Shown: positions 25,658 to 37,657, counted from the stretch's first letter. The stretch: DNA of 64,000 bases from Zantedeschia hybrid cultivar (GCA_030544215.1 JARZZO010000002.1:74221150-74285149); one strand, 5' to 3'. Numbers and translations: made by a program. The notes: a model not told the origin generated them from the letters alone.

Positions 25658-25946
25658 TTAGTGCCACTTTGATTGGAGAATAAGAGAAGAATAAAGATGA
25701 ATAAGAGGAGAATAAGTTTAATTTTTTTTTGACAAGTGGAATGACTTATACTGGTGCAAAATAGCATATTCGGAGAATAAGGAGAATAAACCATCCCACC
25801 TTAGACCCAAGAATTACTTATTCTTCTTATTCCGTCTGCGGGCCCACAAAACTATCAAACTGAAACATCTCTTATTCTAGTACACATAGGTCATTCTGTC
25901 AGTGGACCCCACGTAATAACTTATTCTGCAAACAAATAGGAGCTTA
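25658..25946. mobile_element. Tourist-like MITE (family A), complete, TTA TSD
   Basis: The element is 25661-25943. The left end GTGCCACTTTGATTGGAGAA is mirrored by TTCTGCAAACAAATAGGAGC. TTA flanks both sides (25658-25660, 25944-25946), the 3-bp signature of the PIF/Harbinger group. The interior has repeated GAGAATAAGGAGAATAA and its mirror TTATTCTTCTTATTCCGTC. Non-coding, 283 bp. Confidence 0.8.
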
Positions 25947-26681
25947 AAGAATTAACCCATAAGATCTGATGATTGCCTCGACATAGGATCTTCATGAGAA
26001 TTTACTTTCTTTATTTCCTTAAGATCATTTGATTTTTATTGAGAAAGGTAAAGGGAGTATGCCTATAGTTCAGCACGTTATGTTGCCTCATTAATATGAG
26101 ATTAATAAGAGAACATAAGTGTCAAAGGGCAACACTCATGAGAACCGATGCATGAATCATAAATTTAAGTGGCTGCCAAGGAGGACCAGCCAAGCTAAAG
26201 CCGCTCACTTTTCGATGTCCTTGATGCCATCGAAAGGGTGGCTTTACCTAGGAGCCTGCCACACATTCCTACCTGAAAAGGTCTTTAACCTCCAAACAGT
26301 AGGCATGGCTAGCCAATGTTGGAGTTCTGAAGTGGGTCATGCCATGCTCCTATAATATTTAATGAAAAATGAGAATGTAAGAGTTAGCAAATATTCATAT
26401 AAAGGCCCATTAATGAGAGATGGCAACCTATAAAAGGCCACTCTCTCATTGCCTGGCCTAATCAAATCATGAATCTGGAAAGAGTTGAACATGTAATTAA
26501 GTCATTCAAAACACTTAAAAAAGGGTTGTTCTTACATTTGGACCATTCTATGAAGTCAGAAAGTGCTTTGAGAGTTCATCCATACGACAATGGATACCTC
26601 TCTCCACCACTTCACATCAACTAGATCCAAATGAAGAACAATAGTTTCTTGATTTCATTGCACATTTATTGATCTGTTGTC

Positions 26682-26727
26682 ATGGCTTGTATGTACATGG
26701 TGGGTTTAGCTGGTCCACCTGGTGCAG
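26682..26727 (+). pseudogene. exon-like fragment with a P-loop (kinase-like)
   Basis: Translates to MACMYMVGLAGPPGAG and then meets a strong donor, GCAG|GTAAGA, at 26727/26728. VGLAGPPGAGK is the nucleotide-binding loop of the plant uridine-kinase / phosphoribulokinase-like P-loop family (recollection). An in-frame stop lies just upstream (26670), and the expected acceptor before the exon looks mutated (TGTACATG where TGTACAG would be expected). The next exons with the rest of the kinase were not found. It may be a relic, or an exon of a gene I cannot assemble. The solo LTR at 27304 would lie in its intron. Confidence 0.35.
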
Positions 26728-27298
26728 GTAAGATTATTTTATCATTTCTTCTTCTTGCTCTAATCTCTTCCTTATGGAAGGTTTAAGGCTCCTAAACCTT
26801 GTATTGGCTTAGTGACTTAAGCATGGGGGTTGATGAGTTGGGCATTACGTCAACATACAATTGTAACCTAGAAATTCCATCTAGTGGAGGCAAATTCCTA
26901 AGGTTACTTAGGGAGGGAGGCGTAAGGGCGGTTAGTTGTAATCAGTTTTAGAATGATGGGCTAATTTCAGAATGACTTGTTATTTGGCCAGAAAGAGCAA
27001 AGGTGGTCTTGGCAGATCCATATCTTCAAAGGCATTGTCAATTACAGGGATTGATGATTGGAGATATTGGAACTATCTCTAATCAGAGGAGTCTATACAT
27101 CATTAATCTAAGGATTTTCCTGTTAATGTTTAACCTTATCAAAGTAAACCATCTGTTGAAGTAGCTTGGAGCTCACGATCTTGTTTGGCAGCTCTTTAAG
27201 CTTCTTACTTGTTGAAATGCAATAGAAGGAAGAAGAGAAGAGGATTCCTCCAAGGTTGAAATTTTACTCTCTTCCCTCTCATGCTAGATCCTGCTTTT

Positions 27299-28450
27299 AT
27301 ATCTGATGAGGCAGAATCCGATTCGGCCCATTGAAACAGGCCCAAACCCCATTCAGCCCAACAGTGGCAGTACCAGGCCCTCCGGCGGCCTTCGGCCCGT
27401 CAGCGGCCCAGCAGCCTTCGACCCATAAGCGGCACCGTCGCTCCCGGCCCAACAGGCTTCAGCCCGTCAGCGGCCCACCAGCCTACGGCCCGGGAGCAGC
27501 GCGGCAGCCCAGGACCCAACAGGCTTCGGCCCGTCAGCGGCCCAACCCCCTTCGGCCCGGTAGCCGAGTCCGGCCCACTCCGGTGGCGGATCGGGCGCTA
27601 TGGCGGTTTATCAGTAAACCTTCAATTAGTCCTATATCGGCTGCCACCGTTAACCATCCGCTATCCTCTGCTATAAATATCCCGCTGTTTGTGGCCAAGA
27701 GGGTGGGTGGGAGAAACGGAGGCCTCTACAAGCTTCCGAAACCCCTTAAAGGACTTCTATCCGAATAGCATTATAGCTACTCTTTCTTGCTTTCTGAATC
27801 GAATCTTCTTCAGGAGCTAACTTGACCGTCGGAGGGGGTTCCCCAGGGCTGACGCCCGGGACTCCTGCTGACTGGTTCTTCTTCTTCTATCCTTCCTGCA
27901 GGGGCTCGGTTCGAATCATCGCCGACCTCTCCGAGTCGGTCTCGGCCGCCGACCTCGGATTCCTATCCTTGGTCTCGACGCCGACCGCCGGCTGCCCCAA
28001 ACCAGGAGACTCAGTCTCGCGCTGAAAGAGCTTTCGGGCTCGCTGTCCGAGGGCAAGCCCGTCAGTTGCCCCGCGTCAGGAGGCTCGGCCTCGCGCTGAA
28101 GGTGCCTTCGGACTCCCTAGTCGGAGAGCGAGCCGTCCCCCCGTCCGATCTCGGACTTTCCGGCTTCTGCTCCGACGCTCGTCGACCACTCCGCCGAGAG
28201 AAGCTCCTGCTCGCGTCGCGCCTCCGTCCGCCGAAGGAGCAGCGGCTTGCTATCCAAGAGCAGCTCCGGCGGCAGATCGCGCCCCCCGCGGGCGGATCCA
28301 AACCACTCTGAGAAGCCTCGTCTTCGCCCCGTTGCGGATTCCCGTCGGGTTCCCCCCTTCCATCGTTCGATCCGGACCGGCTCCGGATCCTCTTCTCCGG
28401 ATCCCCGTCTGCGGGATCCGGTCGTGATAGATCCAGTCTACATCAATATC
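27299..28450 (+). mobile_element. solo LTR with exact 5-bp TSD
   Basis: The LTR (27304-28445, 1142 bp) begins TGATG and ends CATCA, a perfect terminal inverted repeat. It is flanked by ATATC on both sides (27299-27303 and 28446-28450). A TATAAAT box lies at 27671. The first 300 bases hold several diverged copies of a GGCCCGTCAGCGGCCCA unit. It is strikingly GC-rich and methylatable compared with the flanks. No PBS, PPT or internal domain is next to it, so it is what remains after recombination between two LTRs. Open frames inside (27331-27768, 28066-28311) are by-products of the composition. Confidence 0.85.
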
Positions 28451-29203
28451 TTTGGTTCAAGATAGTTGATTAGGTAATGGAAAAGTTTTCTTATCTTAAA
28501 AAGGAAAATGAAGTGTATATTCCCTAAGTTTGATTGTTTATAATTTGTAGAGAAGCGATTTCCAATATGTTAGCAATATTTCTTATGTAGGTTTAGGTTT
28601 TGTCTCTTTATTTGCCCATCCTTTTTTTAAAGTTTTGGAGCATATTATATGTAACTAACCATTTATTTGTTTGTTTGGAGCAAAAATTGTTGATCGTGTT
28701 GTGCAAGGCAAAGTTTGACAGAGAATTGACTCAACAAGAAGGAAAAACACACAGAAAGTGTATAGCCTCTTCCCCCTTTTTCCAATTGATTTTTATTAAG
28801 TTGCTCATATTTTTTTGCTTATTATTTTTTACCCATTCTTCTACTTTTGGGACAAAGGAAAATGACCAAAATTGATATGTTTTTGTTCAACTTCAAGTCC
28901 TTTCATTTTTTTTTAATCTCATCATTTGTTACTGTTATTTTTCTATTTTTATTCATGCATTGCTGCCTTACCAAATTGACCATGGCCGTTATGGGGTTCT
29001 CCCCCTGTTTGCAGGGTAGGGGATGCTGCCAGAAGAAGTACAAAAAACTCTGCCTCTATCTGATGTTCTTGTGTTTTCCTTACTGGCCCCACACAAGTTA
29101 ACTTTCAGTGAAGTAGTCGAAGATTTAATCTATTTTAGTTCTGTCAAAGAGTAATAGCATTGTTTCATATCTACATTCTGTAGAGCTCTCTTTGCTTCTG
29201 CAG
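28451..29203. other. intergenic, nothing assigned
   Basis: A TTTGACAGAGAATTGACTCA segment at 28708 looks coding-like for about 20 codons, but I cannot place it. Confidence 0.3.
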
Positions 29204-29388
29204 TAGAAGGATTCGTCGTCTTGAATGAGAACTGGTTCATTAAACTTAAGTCAATGGATGAGCTTCTGAACATTGCAACTTCATCTATGTATTACTACTT
29301 TGAAAGAATGCCTCCAGATTTTATTCACACGCTACAGACAGTGCAAAGCAGGCCTTGGAACATTGCAAGGAAGGAAGGAAGAAGATGA
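29204..29388 (+). pseudogene. terminal-exon-like open frame, unknown protein
   Basis: A polypyrimidine tract and CTTCTGCAG acceptor (29195-29203) precede about 61 open codons ending in TGA at 29386-29388. The translation includes VEGFVVLNENWFIKLKSMDE and PPDFIHTLQTVQSRPWNIAR, with an amino-acid mix like real protein. I do not recognise the family with confidence. VEG, WFI and PPD fall in the same order as in the uridine-kinase-like family of the upstream P-loop, but that similarity is weak. It may be the last exon of a gene split by the solo LTR. Confidence 0.35.
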
Positions 29389-29630
29389 TGCAAATTTTAG
29401 ATAGGTGTTGTTTTATCTTTTTCCTTTTACTTTACAATGTCCTACTATTGGATTCATCTTTTCACTTGTGTACATTCGTGTAGTTTGGATAATGTAAACT
29501 AAACGTTCTTATTAAATTATAGAATGCTGATTGTCAAATACAGTGGCATTGGTGTGATCTGGATTTGGATCTATGAATGGCAAATTAGGAGAATACTTTC
29601 TTAAAAAAGTATATAATGATGGTCAGGACC

Positions 29631-30000
29631 TGCTACAAAAAAAGGATACATAACGGTTGTCAAAATGTGTGTAAGAAAAAAATCGCAGTTGTGAAAACTA
29701 CCACAAAAGTTGATAGTGGCAATTTACAATTGCATCAAAAGAGAGAATAGTGCAGTGATAAATTGCCATAAATAACTACTTAGAGGAGCAATTGTATAAT
29801 TATGTCACTGTCGTTTTCGAAAAGCAGTAGCAGTGTATACATATGCCCCTGTTGTTCTTGGATAATATCAACAGTATAACCGCCACAAGACATAGGTTTT
29901 AGCAGCAGTTTCTTCAACCTGTCGGTAACAGTCAATGGCGACGGTGTCAATGCATGTAGTTAGATCAACCGCTGCCATAGGTATATAGCAGCAGTTCTGT
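29631..30000. mobile_element. possible CACTA-type remnant
   Basis: Begins CTGCTACAAAAAAAGGATAC and ends near ATAGCAGCAGTTCTG, with GGCAATTTACAATTGC, GCCGTTGC- and TGGCGACGG-like motifs in both orientations between. This recalls CACTA subterminal repeats. No target duplication is seen. Confidence 0.3.
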
Positions 30001-30001
30001 G

Positions 30002-30316
30002 CTGCAGTGCTAAGATCATTTTTTTTTTATTTTTTTAGTGGCAACTCTATATGTCTTCACATATTTGTACAGTTCGCTCTCCAATTGAACCACATAAAAA
30101 ATTTAAAAATAAAAAATTGAGCCCCTTGAACAACAAAAAATATCTTTTATGGGTTAAGCCTAATAATAATTTTTTATTTTTTAAATATTTTCAGTCACCT
30201 AGTGAGAGATCGGGCAGTACAGATATGTGGACCGGCACCACAAAAAAAAAAAAAAAAAAAGAGAGAAAAAAAAAAGAAGGCATTTTGATGCACTGCAAGG
30301 CGGTGTAGCATGCTTG
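30002..30316. mobile_element. family B foldback MITE, degenerate
   Basis: Has the two internal inverted blocks (GTACAGTTCGCTCTCCAATT; GAGATCGGGCAGTACAGATA) and the central TGGGTTAAGCCTAATAATAA phrase. Termini are eroded, and an A-run sits at 30241-30259. Confidence 0.6.
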
Positions 30317-30719
30317 ATCAGTGGCAACAAGTGTAGCTCTTGAAAGTAATTCTACAATCAATAAAACAACAACCCTTCTTTATTTGAGAAATCTAGGAGA
30401 GAGGGGACAATTCATCGTAAATGAGTTATATTGTTAACAAATACTATTTTTTTTACCAAGTTGTTAACAAACACTTTGCTCCATCCTCCCTCCGCCTTGG
30501 TTAATATGTTAGTACTTTAGTAGTTGATATTAGAGACGATAACATTATTGTATTACCATATTATTACGTTACTACATTATTATGTTATCATGTTGTTCCA
30601 TTATGAATAGTTAACGAGAAGTGGTAAAAAATAATGTCAAATATAAAATAGAGAGGCGATGATCAGTGAAAACTGATAGGGGTAGTAATGTCAAATTTTT
30701 GACAAGAGGTTAGAAGATT

Positions 30720-31050
30720 GCTTATTCTAGTATAAGTAATTGTGGATTGTGTGTATTAGAATAAGACTTGTTTTGCTTTGATAACTGTCTATTCTTTCTA
30801 TTTGGAATAAGTCATTATAATTAAGTAAAATAAATATAAAAAATAAATAATGATCACATATGTAACGTTGGTGCTTATGCTAGAAAAAATAAGGAATTCT
30901 AACATTTTTGTTCGAATTGTTTATAATCTTTTATTTTAGAATAAGTCATTTCCACCCCGTATAAGCAACCTGCGCCATCAAAATTGAAAAAAAAATAATA
31001 AGGAGAAACAAACGATCCTATCCCCCCTTATTCTCCAATCAGACCATAGA
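30720..31050. mobile_element. diverged family A MITE, reverse orientation
   Basis: Ends TTATTCTCCAATCAGACCAT, the mirror of the family A left end. Inside, TTAGAATAAGTCATTTCCAC and similar blocks are recognisable. Much decayed. Confidence 0.5.
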
Positions 31051-33511
31051 TAATATCCAGTGTCAAAAAAAAAAGAGAGAAAAAAAGACCAATGGGAATA
31101 TTTACTCGAAGACTTGTGCCCATACAAAAGGATACCATGGGCCAAGTTGGAAAGAACTCGTGGGGATTCATTACATTAAAGAGAGGGTTTTTGTCAATTT
31201 TTAGCCCTTATAAACTTTTGTCATTATTAATAAGTCCTCCTAATCCAACTACGTAAAAATAAGCCACCACAAGCACAACTTTTTTATAGATAAGACCTTT
31301 TAGTGGGTTATTTGTAAAACTCTCAGGACCTTATTTGTAATATTTAGGGGCCCTTCACCAATTCATAGTAAATCGTGAGTTTGTATTTGTAAATAATTAG
31401 ATTAGGAGGGTTTATTTATAAATACACTATTTTTAGGAGTTAAAACAAAAAGAATATCTAAAGAGAAAGGTTTCCTGAATTGGGGTCAATGCAACACTAA
31501 TTCTGGTGCTGCTGTCCGGTTGGTTTGTAATGCCTCCTTAATGCAGGAAGTCTTTTTCGACAATAAACTAACAAGTCTGAGTTTATTCAAGTATCATAGG
31601 GCTCTTCGATAGTCTACTGGGCTTGGATCGTAAGACACAACAATGACTGAGCCCGAATCCAGCCCAACGACCTCTATTAGAGCTCTATGCGGCCCAACCA
31701 AATGGACGTGTCTGATATTACAAACTTACTACATTTTATTTTTTTGAAATTATATATATTGAGATGTTATTTAGCATGTTGCAAAATATTATAATGTTCT
31801 GATTTTCAATCAAACATTCTGAAAACCTTTGGTTTTCGATTAGAATAGTTGTGGATTAAAAAGCTGAAGCTGGAGAAGACAATGGGTGATAGATGAGTTG
31901 GCCATATTTCAAATCCAAGTGTTTATAGCACGCCCAGTGTATAATTCCGCTCAGTCATACACAAGCATGCAATTCCGCTCAATCATATACTTGAATTTTT
32001 ATCCTAGATATTTGGGCTTTATTGGTTTAACCTAGATATTTAGAATTTGTTTTGTGCAACACTCTCACATTGCAACATGACTTGGATTACAACGCATCGA
32101 GTTAGCTATTCTATGTTTAAAATTAGATGACGATTGTAATCGGCAAAAAACAAGAAACTTAAGTGCGGGTACATTATTCTCTTCTTTTGGTTTCCTATTC
32201 TTTTTTTATCAATAACTTTTTTTCAGGAAGGAGTGGAGTAGCCTAGTTATCATTTAGATTTGCATCTGCTTGAAGGTACGTAACGGGGCATTTCTCTTCT
32301 GTGTTTTAGGTACTTTAGGATGACACCTTTTTTAGTTAGAAGTATTTACAAGGCCTTCCTAGCGGAGAAAGTACAAATATGAAGACTTATGTTCATTTTA
32401 GCCATTATTCGGGGCTTGAAGGTCTCACTCAAGGAACAATCTCTATACCTACGTTCACCATTTGTAGGAAGCACTCCAGCATAGGTCACCACAAATCTAT
32501 AAGACAAAAATTTTCCTTTTTATAAAACTACATATGACCTTACTGAGGAGGATAAGTCGGTGATGGCCTAAGAAGGCCCACCATGAGATAGTTCGATGAC
32601 CCGTGGCCCAGTTAACAAGGGCCAACCTGCAATGCCCCCACGGGCGCGACACAATGGTCCAACAGGGCTATCCAAGGTGAGGACCCCAAATGAGGGTCCA
32701 AATGTTATTCATCTGAAACCCAACCTCTCGAGAGATCGAGATGGTCAGTAAGATTCAAATTCCTTTTTTCTTGCCTTTTAGTGAGCATCACGGTCAAAAG
32801 ACGGTAACTGTCCAATTATGGGAGGACCCACAATCCTTGCCGTCCGACAAATAAGGAAGGCTGCATCTTCACATTCAGTCATACACAATCACCTGCAATC
32901 AAGGGGCCCAAATCTTAGGTGAAGGGAAGCCATTATGAGGAGATCTTCCATTCTTCCAAGGAGGAGATGTAAAAAAAGGTCTCTTTCAAGAACAAGATAG
33001 ACACATTCTTACTCAATAACTCTGGCCTAAAGCTTCCACCAAAAATTGACATAGGCATTAGAAGATCTTTCCCCCACTTAGGTGGGGACCCCTAACGGCT
33101 TTCTAATGTCTACATGTTCTCGCTTGGCGTTGTCTCTCATTAAATAATCTCATCACATAGTGGAAGAGTTGATCGGACGGTCCCCACCGATCTTATCAAA
33201 TAATCTCCTTTGCCTCACCCAGTTTTTTTCTACTACACTTACTATGCAAGGTAATCTCATATAGTCGAGCCGTAGACATTTTGTTACGATGATCTTATTC
33301 TTACTCTTTTAAGATTTTTTTTTTTAAAATTTTCCTACCCCATATCATTGATAAGCTCATTTTTAATTATTGTCAAAACTACGTCATTTTAAGTAAAGAG
33401 TGACGATGAGAGAGTACACTTAAGTGGTATGCTGATTAAGGAGTAAAAGTGGCATTTTTTAACTCTTAATTTCATAGAAATCCAATTCAAGACGTGAATT
33501 TTGGTTCCTTT
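31051..33511. other. intergenic; 32552-33226 may be an LTR remnant
   Basis: 32552-33226 starts TGATGGCCTAAGAAGGCCCA, is GC-richer than its flanks and ends near CCACCGATCTTATCA. That is LTR-like, but I see no target duplication. The rest (31051-32551) shows no gene. Confidence 0.3.
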
Positions 33512-33786
33512 ATTATTGAAGAGTTATACTTGCTGTAATAGGGGGGCCATTGTGTGTCCGATTCAATCGGGCAATTATGTCAGGGTGCATTTTTCCTTTT
33601 TAACTAAAACCTAAGATAAGGGAACAACCTTAAAATTCCCATTTATGCTCTCCCGTCAAAGATCCAGCGGTTAGGAAATATATCAGATAGTGAAAAAATA
33701 AAATTGTACCCCTATGTGATCTGATGGTTCGAATCAAGCGGCGGCTTAAGAGCGGTACAGAAGAGTAAGTATTACTCTTTGTTGAA
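33512..33786. mobile_element. family B MITE, imperfect 9-bp TSD
   Basis: The element is 33521-33777, starts GAGTTATACTTGCTG and ends AAGTATTACTC. Flanks ATTATTGAA and TTTGTTGAA agree at 7 of 9. It lies about 350 bp downstream of the stop of the first membrane-protein gene. Confidence 0.75.
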
Positions 33787-34125
33787 ACAAAAAGCCCAGC
33801 GATATGATGGTTATAAAATCTTTAAAAAAATAAAACTATGTTCCTACGTAATCCTTATTGAAAGCAGGCATTACTCCTTATTGAAAGAATACACCAGCCC
33901 GAAGTACACACAGTTCTACATCTAATATAGACGGCACACCTTGAACAAGGGAGTTCGCCAAACACGCACGCACGTATGTGCACCACCAAGCCTCGTGAGC
34001 CAGATGGCCCAGAGGGACATATGTACAAGAGAGCGGCTTGCTGCACGCCTGCACGCCCCACCCAAAAGAGGTGTGCGCACGCAAGCCGCGTGTCGCGCAC
34101 CCTCGCGCGAATTCACGGTGACACG

Positions 34126-36486
34126 TCAGACTATGTCGTCTTGTTGCCCCTGCTGGTGGGTCAACTCGCCGGACCTCACCGATTCGTCCGCGGTGAAACT
34201 GTAGATGTTGGTGGAGGAGATCGAGCTGAGGCCTGTAGACAAGGTGTTGGAGGAAGTGGAAGCCAGCGTCGAACAGAAGTCGTCGTCGAAACCCCACTCC
34301 GAGCTGCTGCCGATCTTCTCTCGCCAGTCGTCGACATACCCCTTCTCCTCCGGGTACGAGCTCGCCGCCTTTGCGAGCAGCAACATGATCTCTTCGGCCT
34401 CGCCGAGCAGAAACGCGGCGTCCCGGACGCCCTCCTCCCTGACCTCAATGGAGCTGCAGAAGCACTCCATGTATATGGCTCTCGGCAGATTGGTAAGGCA
34501 GGCGCCCAGCAGATCAGATATTGTCGGCCGCAACCAGCAGCAGAGCAGATGCGCCTCCCTGCCCGGGTTTTGGTCGCAGTGGTGCAGGATGGTTGAGGTC
34601 AGTCTGTACATACAGTTGCCTGCCAGCACTTTTGGAGGCCATTCGAGGCAGTTGTCTATGGTGATCTCCTTCCCCTCCCTTCCCCTGTCCAAGAATTCCC
34701 GCACCCACGTTTCCCCGATTGTTCGAAGCTCCTCGATGACCTTCCTGGTGTTGTGGGGTTCGGGGCCTAATCGACAGAGATCCAGATCGAACCAGTGGCT
34801 GTAGAGGCTGAGGTGAGACCAGACGATGTCAGCTGCCTTCCTCTGGTTCAGCAGGCCTTTGGCCTCCAGGTTATTCTCTATCTGCCTGATGTACCTGAGC
34901 CCTTCGCCCACCCCGCTCACCAGCGGCTTCAGGGTGCCCTGGGCGACTCCGGGGAGCGCTGCGGCAATGCAGGCCAGGGTCACAACGGGCAGGGCCCAGC
35001 AATGTGGTGGCTCCTTGCCTTCGGGGGCAAGTTGGGCCACTTCGGTGCTGTCGAAGAGGCCCAGTGAGATGAAGCCCCCAGCGCCGTGGATAGAGCGGAT
35101 TCGCTCTTGTATGAGAGCGGCTAAATGGGGGGGGCTCTTCATCTTCCCCTTCTGGATCCATCTCTTTGTATCTTTCCGTTCGCTTCTGGTGATCAGCTTA
35201 ACCAGGTCCTCCTCCCCTTCCAGATGCAACACGAACTCTTCCAGGTTGGATGAGCCCGTGACCGAGCTCGAGCTCCGGCTGGGGTACAGCTGCCTGAAGG
35301 GTCTGGTACCGCGCTCGAGCCAGTTCACGGGCAATATGGACACTAGACGCACGACCTTGGAAGCCAACACCACTCCTATCTGCATCTGTATTAGAAGATC
35401 CAGGATCAGATTCTTGGTGTTGTTGGTGATCTTTCGGCACCGCCTGCTCCTGAAGTGTACACGCAGAGGGGCGTCCTTCCACTCTGCTAGCTTCTCGACC
35501 CAGTAGTCCTCCACTTTAAGGTCGTCCCGCCAGCTCCAAGCGTCAGAGCTCCTGAACCTGACGGCGGTGGACCATCGGAAGGCGGGGGCGATGGTGCCGA
35601 CCGCCACGGCGATGGCCTGAGAGAGCAGAACGAGGATGATGGACCACCCGTAGTCGGAGGCTCCCTTGCAGAAACGCGAATGCCCTGGGAGGAAGGATCT
35701 AACACTGGCTTCGACCAGGATGAGGGCGCTGAGGAGGCAGAACGCGCCGGAGGCCGTGCAGGTCGCCGACCGCCCCAGCACGTACTGAGGGCTGCTGGTG
35801 TGAGCCATCAGCCAGTACCTCTCCACGCACTCCTTAAGCCTCTGTTGGTCGTACTTGTCATGTTCCTTGTGCCACCCGCGGTCGTCGGTGTCGGCGTCCC
35901 CATCGTCTTCCGGCTTCTGGACGCGCAGCTTATGGTGTTTGGCGTCGTACAGCTTCTCCAGCCGCCGTTTGATGGTCGAGACAGGCAGAGCAGAGAAGAC
36001 CAACAGGATTAGCAGAACCAGCATGAAGAAGACAATTATGGCATGCTCGGGCAGATACACATAGATCACACCGGTGCCCATCTGGATGCCCATGTTGGCG
36101 ATCACTGTTACAACGAGGATGGCAAGAGCGACGATGTTGGAGGCGATGTTGTCCGTCACGCCGAGCGAAGGCATGAGGTTCCCCATCGCGGTGCAGATGA
36201 GGACGGTGCTGCTGAGCTTGGAGAGCTGGTCGACGGGCCGGGGCATGGAGGTGTTGAGGTCCAGCGGGAGCTTGGTGGCGACGGCGAGGACGGTGAGTGT
36301 GGCGGCGTTGAGGGTGAAGTATTTGGAAGGGAACCAAAGCCTGCGAGAGAGGAAGCCGCGGAAGGTGTCTGCCGCCATGGCGGCGGCGCAGCACAGCGAG
36401 GCACAGGCGACATAGAGGCCGATGGTGGGCAGTGGCTTGGCGAACTCGGAATCGTTGAGGTTGCCGTCCGCGCCGCAGCCTCGCAT
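34126..36486 (-). CDS. plant multi-pass membrane protein of unknown function, paralogue 1
   Basis: Single exon, 786 residues, stop TGA at 34126-34128. The start is the ATG at 36486 (MRGCGADGNLND), because the paralogue at 52076 starts identically; the 7 codons upstream lack an ATG. The N-terminal half carries about eight hydrophobic segments, near residues 21-39, 56-71, 93-108, 117-135, 149-168, 243-258, 281-300 and 375-400. An acidic, charged loop lies between the fifth and sixth (about 190-215). Conserved stretches include WFPSKYFTLNAATLTVLAVA, STVLICTAMGNLMPSLGVTD and AHTSSPQYVLGRSATCTASG. The C-terminal half is mostly soluble, with NCMYRLTSTILHHCDQNP. I recall similar uncharacterised proteins in other angiosperms, but no named domain or function. 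The frame is GC-rich and intact, so it is probably functional. Location in a membrane is inferred. Confidence 0.9.
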   Translation of the reverse strand: MRGCGADGNLNDSEFAKPLPTIGLYVACASLCCAAAMAADTFRGFLSRRLWFPSKYFTLNAATLTVLAVATKLPLDLNTSMPRPVDQLSKLSSTVLICTAMGNLMPSLGVTDNIASNIVALAILVVTVIANMGIQMGTGVIYVYLPEHAIIVFFMLVLLILLVFSALPVSTIKRRLEKLYDAKHHKLRVQKPEDDGDADTDDRGWHKEHDKYDQQRLKECVERYWLMAHTSSPQYVLGRSATCTASGAFCLLSALILVEASVRSFLPGHSRFCKGASDYGWSIILVLLSQAIAVAVGTIAPAFRWSTAVRFRSSDAWSWRDDLKVEDYWVEKLAEWKDAPLRVHFRSRRCRKITNNTKNLILDLLIQMQIGVVLASKVVRLVSILPVNWLERGTRPFRQLYPSRSSSSVTGSSNLEEFVLHLEGEEDLVKLITRSERKDTKRWIQKGKMKSPPHLAALIQERIRSIHGAGGFISLGLFDSTEVAQLAPEGKEPPHCWALPVVTLACIAAALPGVAQGTLKPLVSGVGEGLRYIRQIENNLEAKGLLNQRKAADIVWSHLSLYSHWFDLDLCRLGPEPHNTRKVIEELRTIGETWVREFLDRGREGKEITIDNCLEWPPKVLAGNCMYRLTSTILHHCDQNPGREAHLLCCWLRPTISDLLGACLTNLPRAIYMECFCSSIEVREEGVRDAAFLLGEAEEIMLLLAKAASSYPEEKGYVDDWREKIGSSSEWGFDDDFCSTLASTSSNTLSTGLSSISSTNIYSFTADESVRSGELTHQQGQQDDIV

Positions 36487-37657
36487 CGTGGATTGCGTAA
36501 TGCTCACCCAGCGAGGGGTGGCAGCAGAGGGGGTTTAAAGCTAAAGACTGAGGTCATAATTCATATGATGCTCAGATCCCTGTTCTGATCTGAACCATTA
36601 GATTTAAAGAAGGCTTAAGAAAAAAGAACTATTAGATCTAAGAGTTGATTAGATTATCAATCGGACCTCGAGTACACTGAGACATTATTGTTATTGGTTA
36701 TATTAATGTATGCTTGAAAGCTATTAAAAAGTATATTTATGAAATATTTTTATATTAACTCACAAGTGGGACCGTACTGCGTTGGTAAGTTTCTTTTATT
36801 TTTTTTACTTTCTTAAATACTAAACCAAGATAATAGTAATCGATCTAGGCTTCTTCCGGGAAGGTTAGAAATCCTGTTGACCATTCTCAACTCTCCGTGT
36901 CCGATAGAGAAAGATAATGGAGTATTGGAGGCTTCTTTCAAGAAGGTTAGATATCTCGTTGGCTGGCGTCAACTCACTGTATACGTATATGGGGTTTCGT
37001 ATGTACATTTTTGCAATTTTTAAAAATTTTAAAATTGTGCTTGGACCTTTTTAAACAATCCACTGTTTCTAATACCTCTAAGTTTTATCAAAAGTGTCAA
37101 CGTGCACCTGTCATTGCCACCGGTAACCAACTTACATTAGAGCATATAAATAACAAAGTTAGTCATTTTTAGTACATAAGAATGTGACCTCTGTCTAGAG
37201 GAAAATATGACTATTGAGGCTAGTTTAAATAGTTTATAATTATTGACATTTTATCCTCAGATTATGCCATTTAAGAGCACAGTCACTTGTCCGAAGGGAT
37301 GTAACAATAATATTTTTGTAGAATTTGATTGCTAAATGCAATATATTTTTATAAAAGTCTACGATAAAAAAATTAGTTATACATACAAAAATCTCATTTT
37401 TTAGTAACTCTGCACCAAATAAATTGGGGCTTGCCAATAAAATTATAGTGCTACGCATGTATCTTTGCTCATCCTTGTTCTGAATGAGTGGTTTTAAAAA
37501 AATAAGGGTTTTTGGATATGATCTCTATAAACATTGTAAATTCGAAATAGGTCTATGTATCTTGCATATTTTGATATTAGTCAATATTTTGATATTTTGA
37601 GTTTAAGTTTAACTAATTTTGAAAAAGTCACTTATACCCTTATTTAAATTTTGAGTT
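36487..37657. other. upstream region of paralogue 1
   Basis: The first 50 bases resemble the 5' flank of paralogue 2 and then diverge. TTTAAA at 36535-36540 is the only TATA-like string near the start. Beyond that the region is AT-rich, with nothing recognised. Confidence 0.4.

Noticed and set aside
27331..28311. Pro/Arg-rich frames of 67-145 codons
   Set aside because: They lie wholly inside the solo LTR and reflect its GC-rich repeats.
36487..36507. Seven extra N-terminal codons for paralogue 1
   Set aside because: The codon at the far end is GTG, and the first ATG gives the MRGCGA start shared with paralogue 2.
33976..36588. Several plus-strand frames up to 226 codons opposite the first membrane-protein gene
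   Set aside because: They are antisense shadows of a GC-rich frame. The paralogue has similar shadows only because the sense sequence is conserved.
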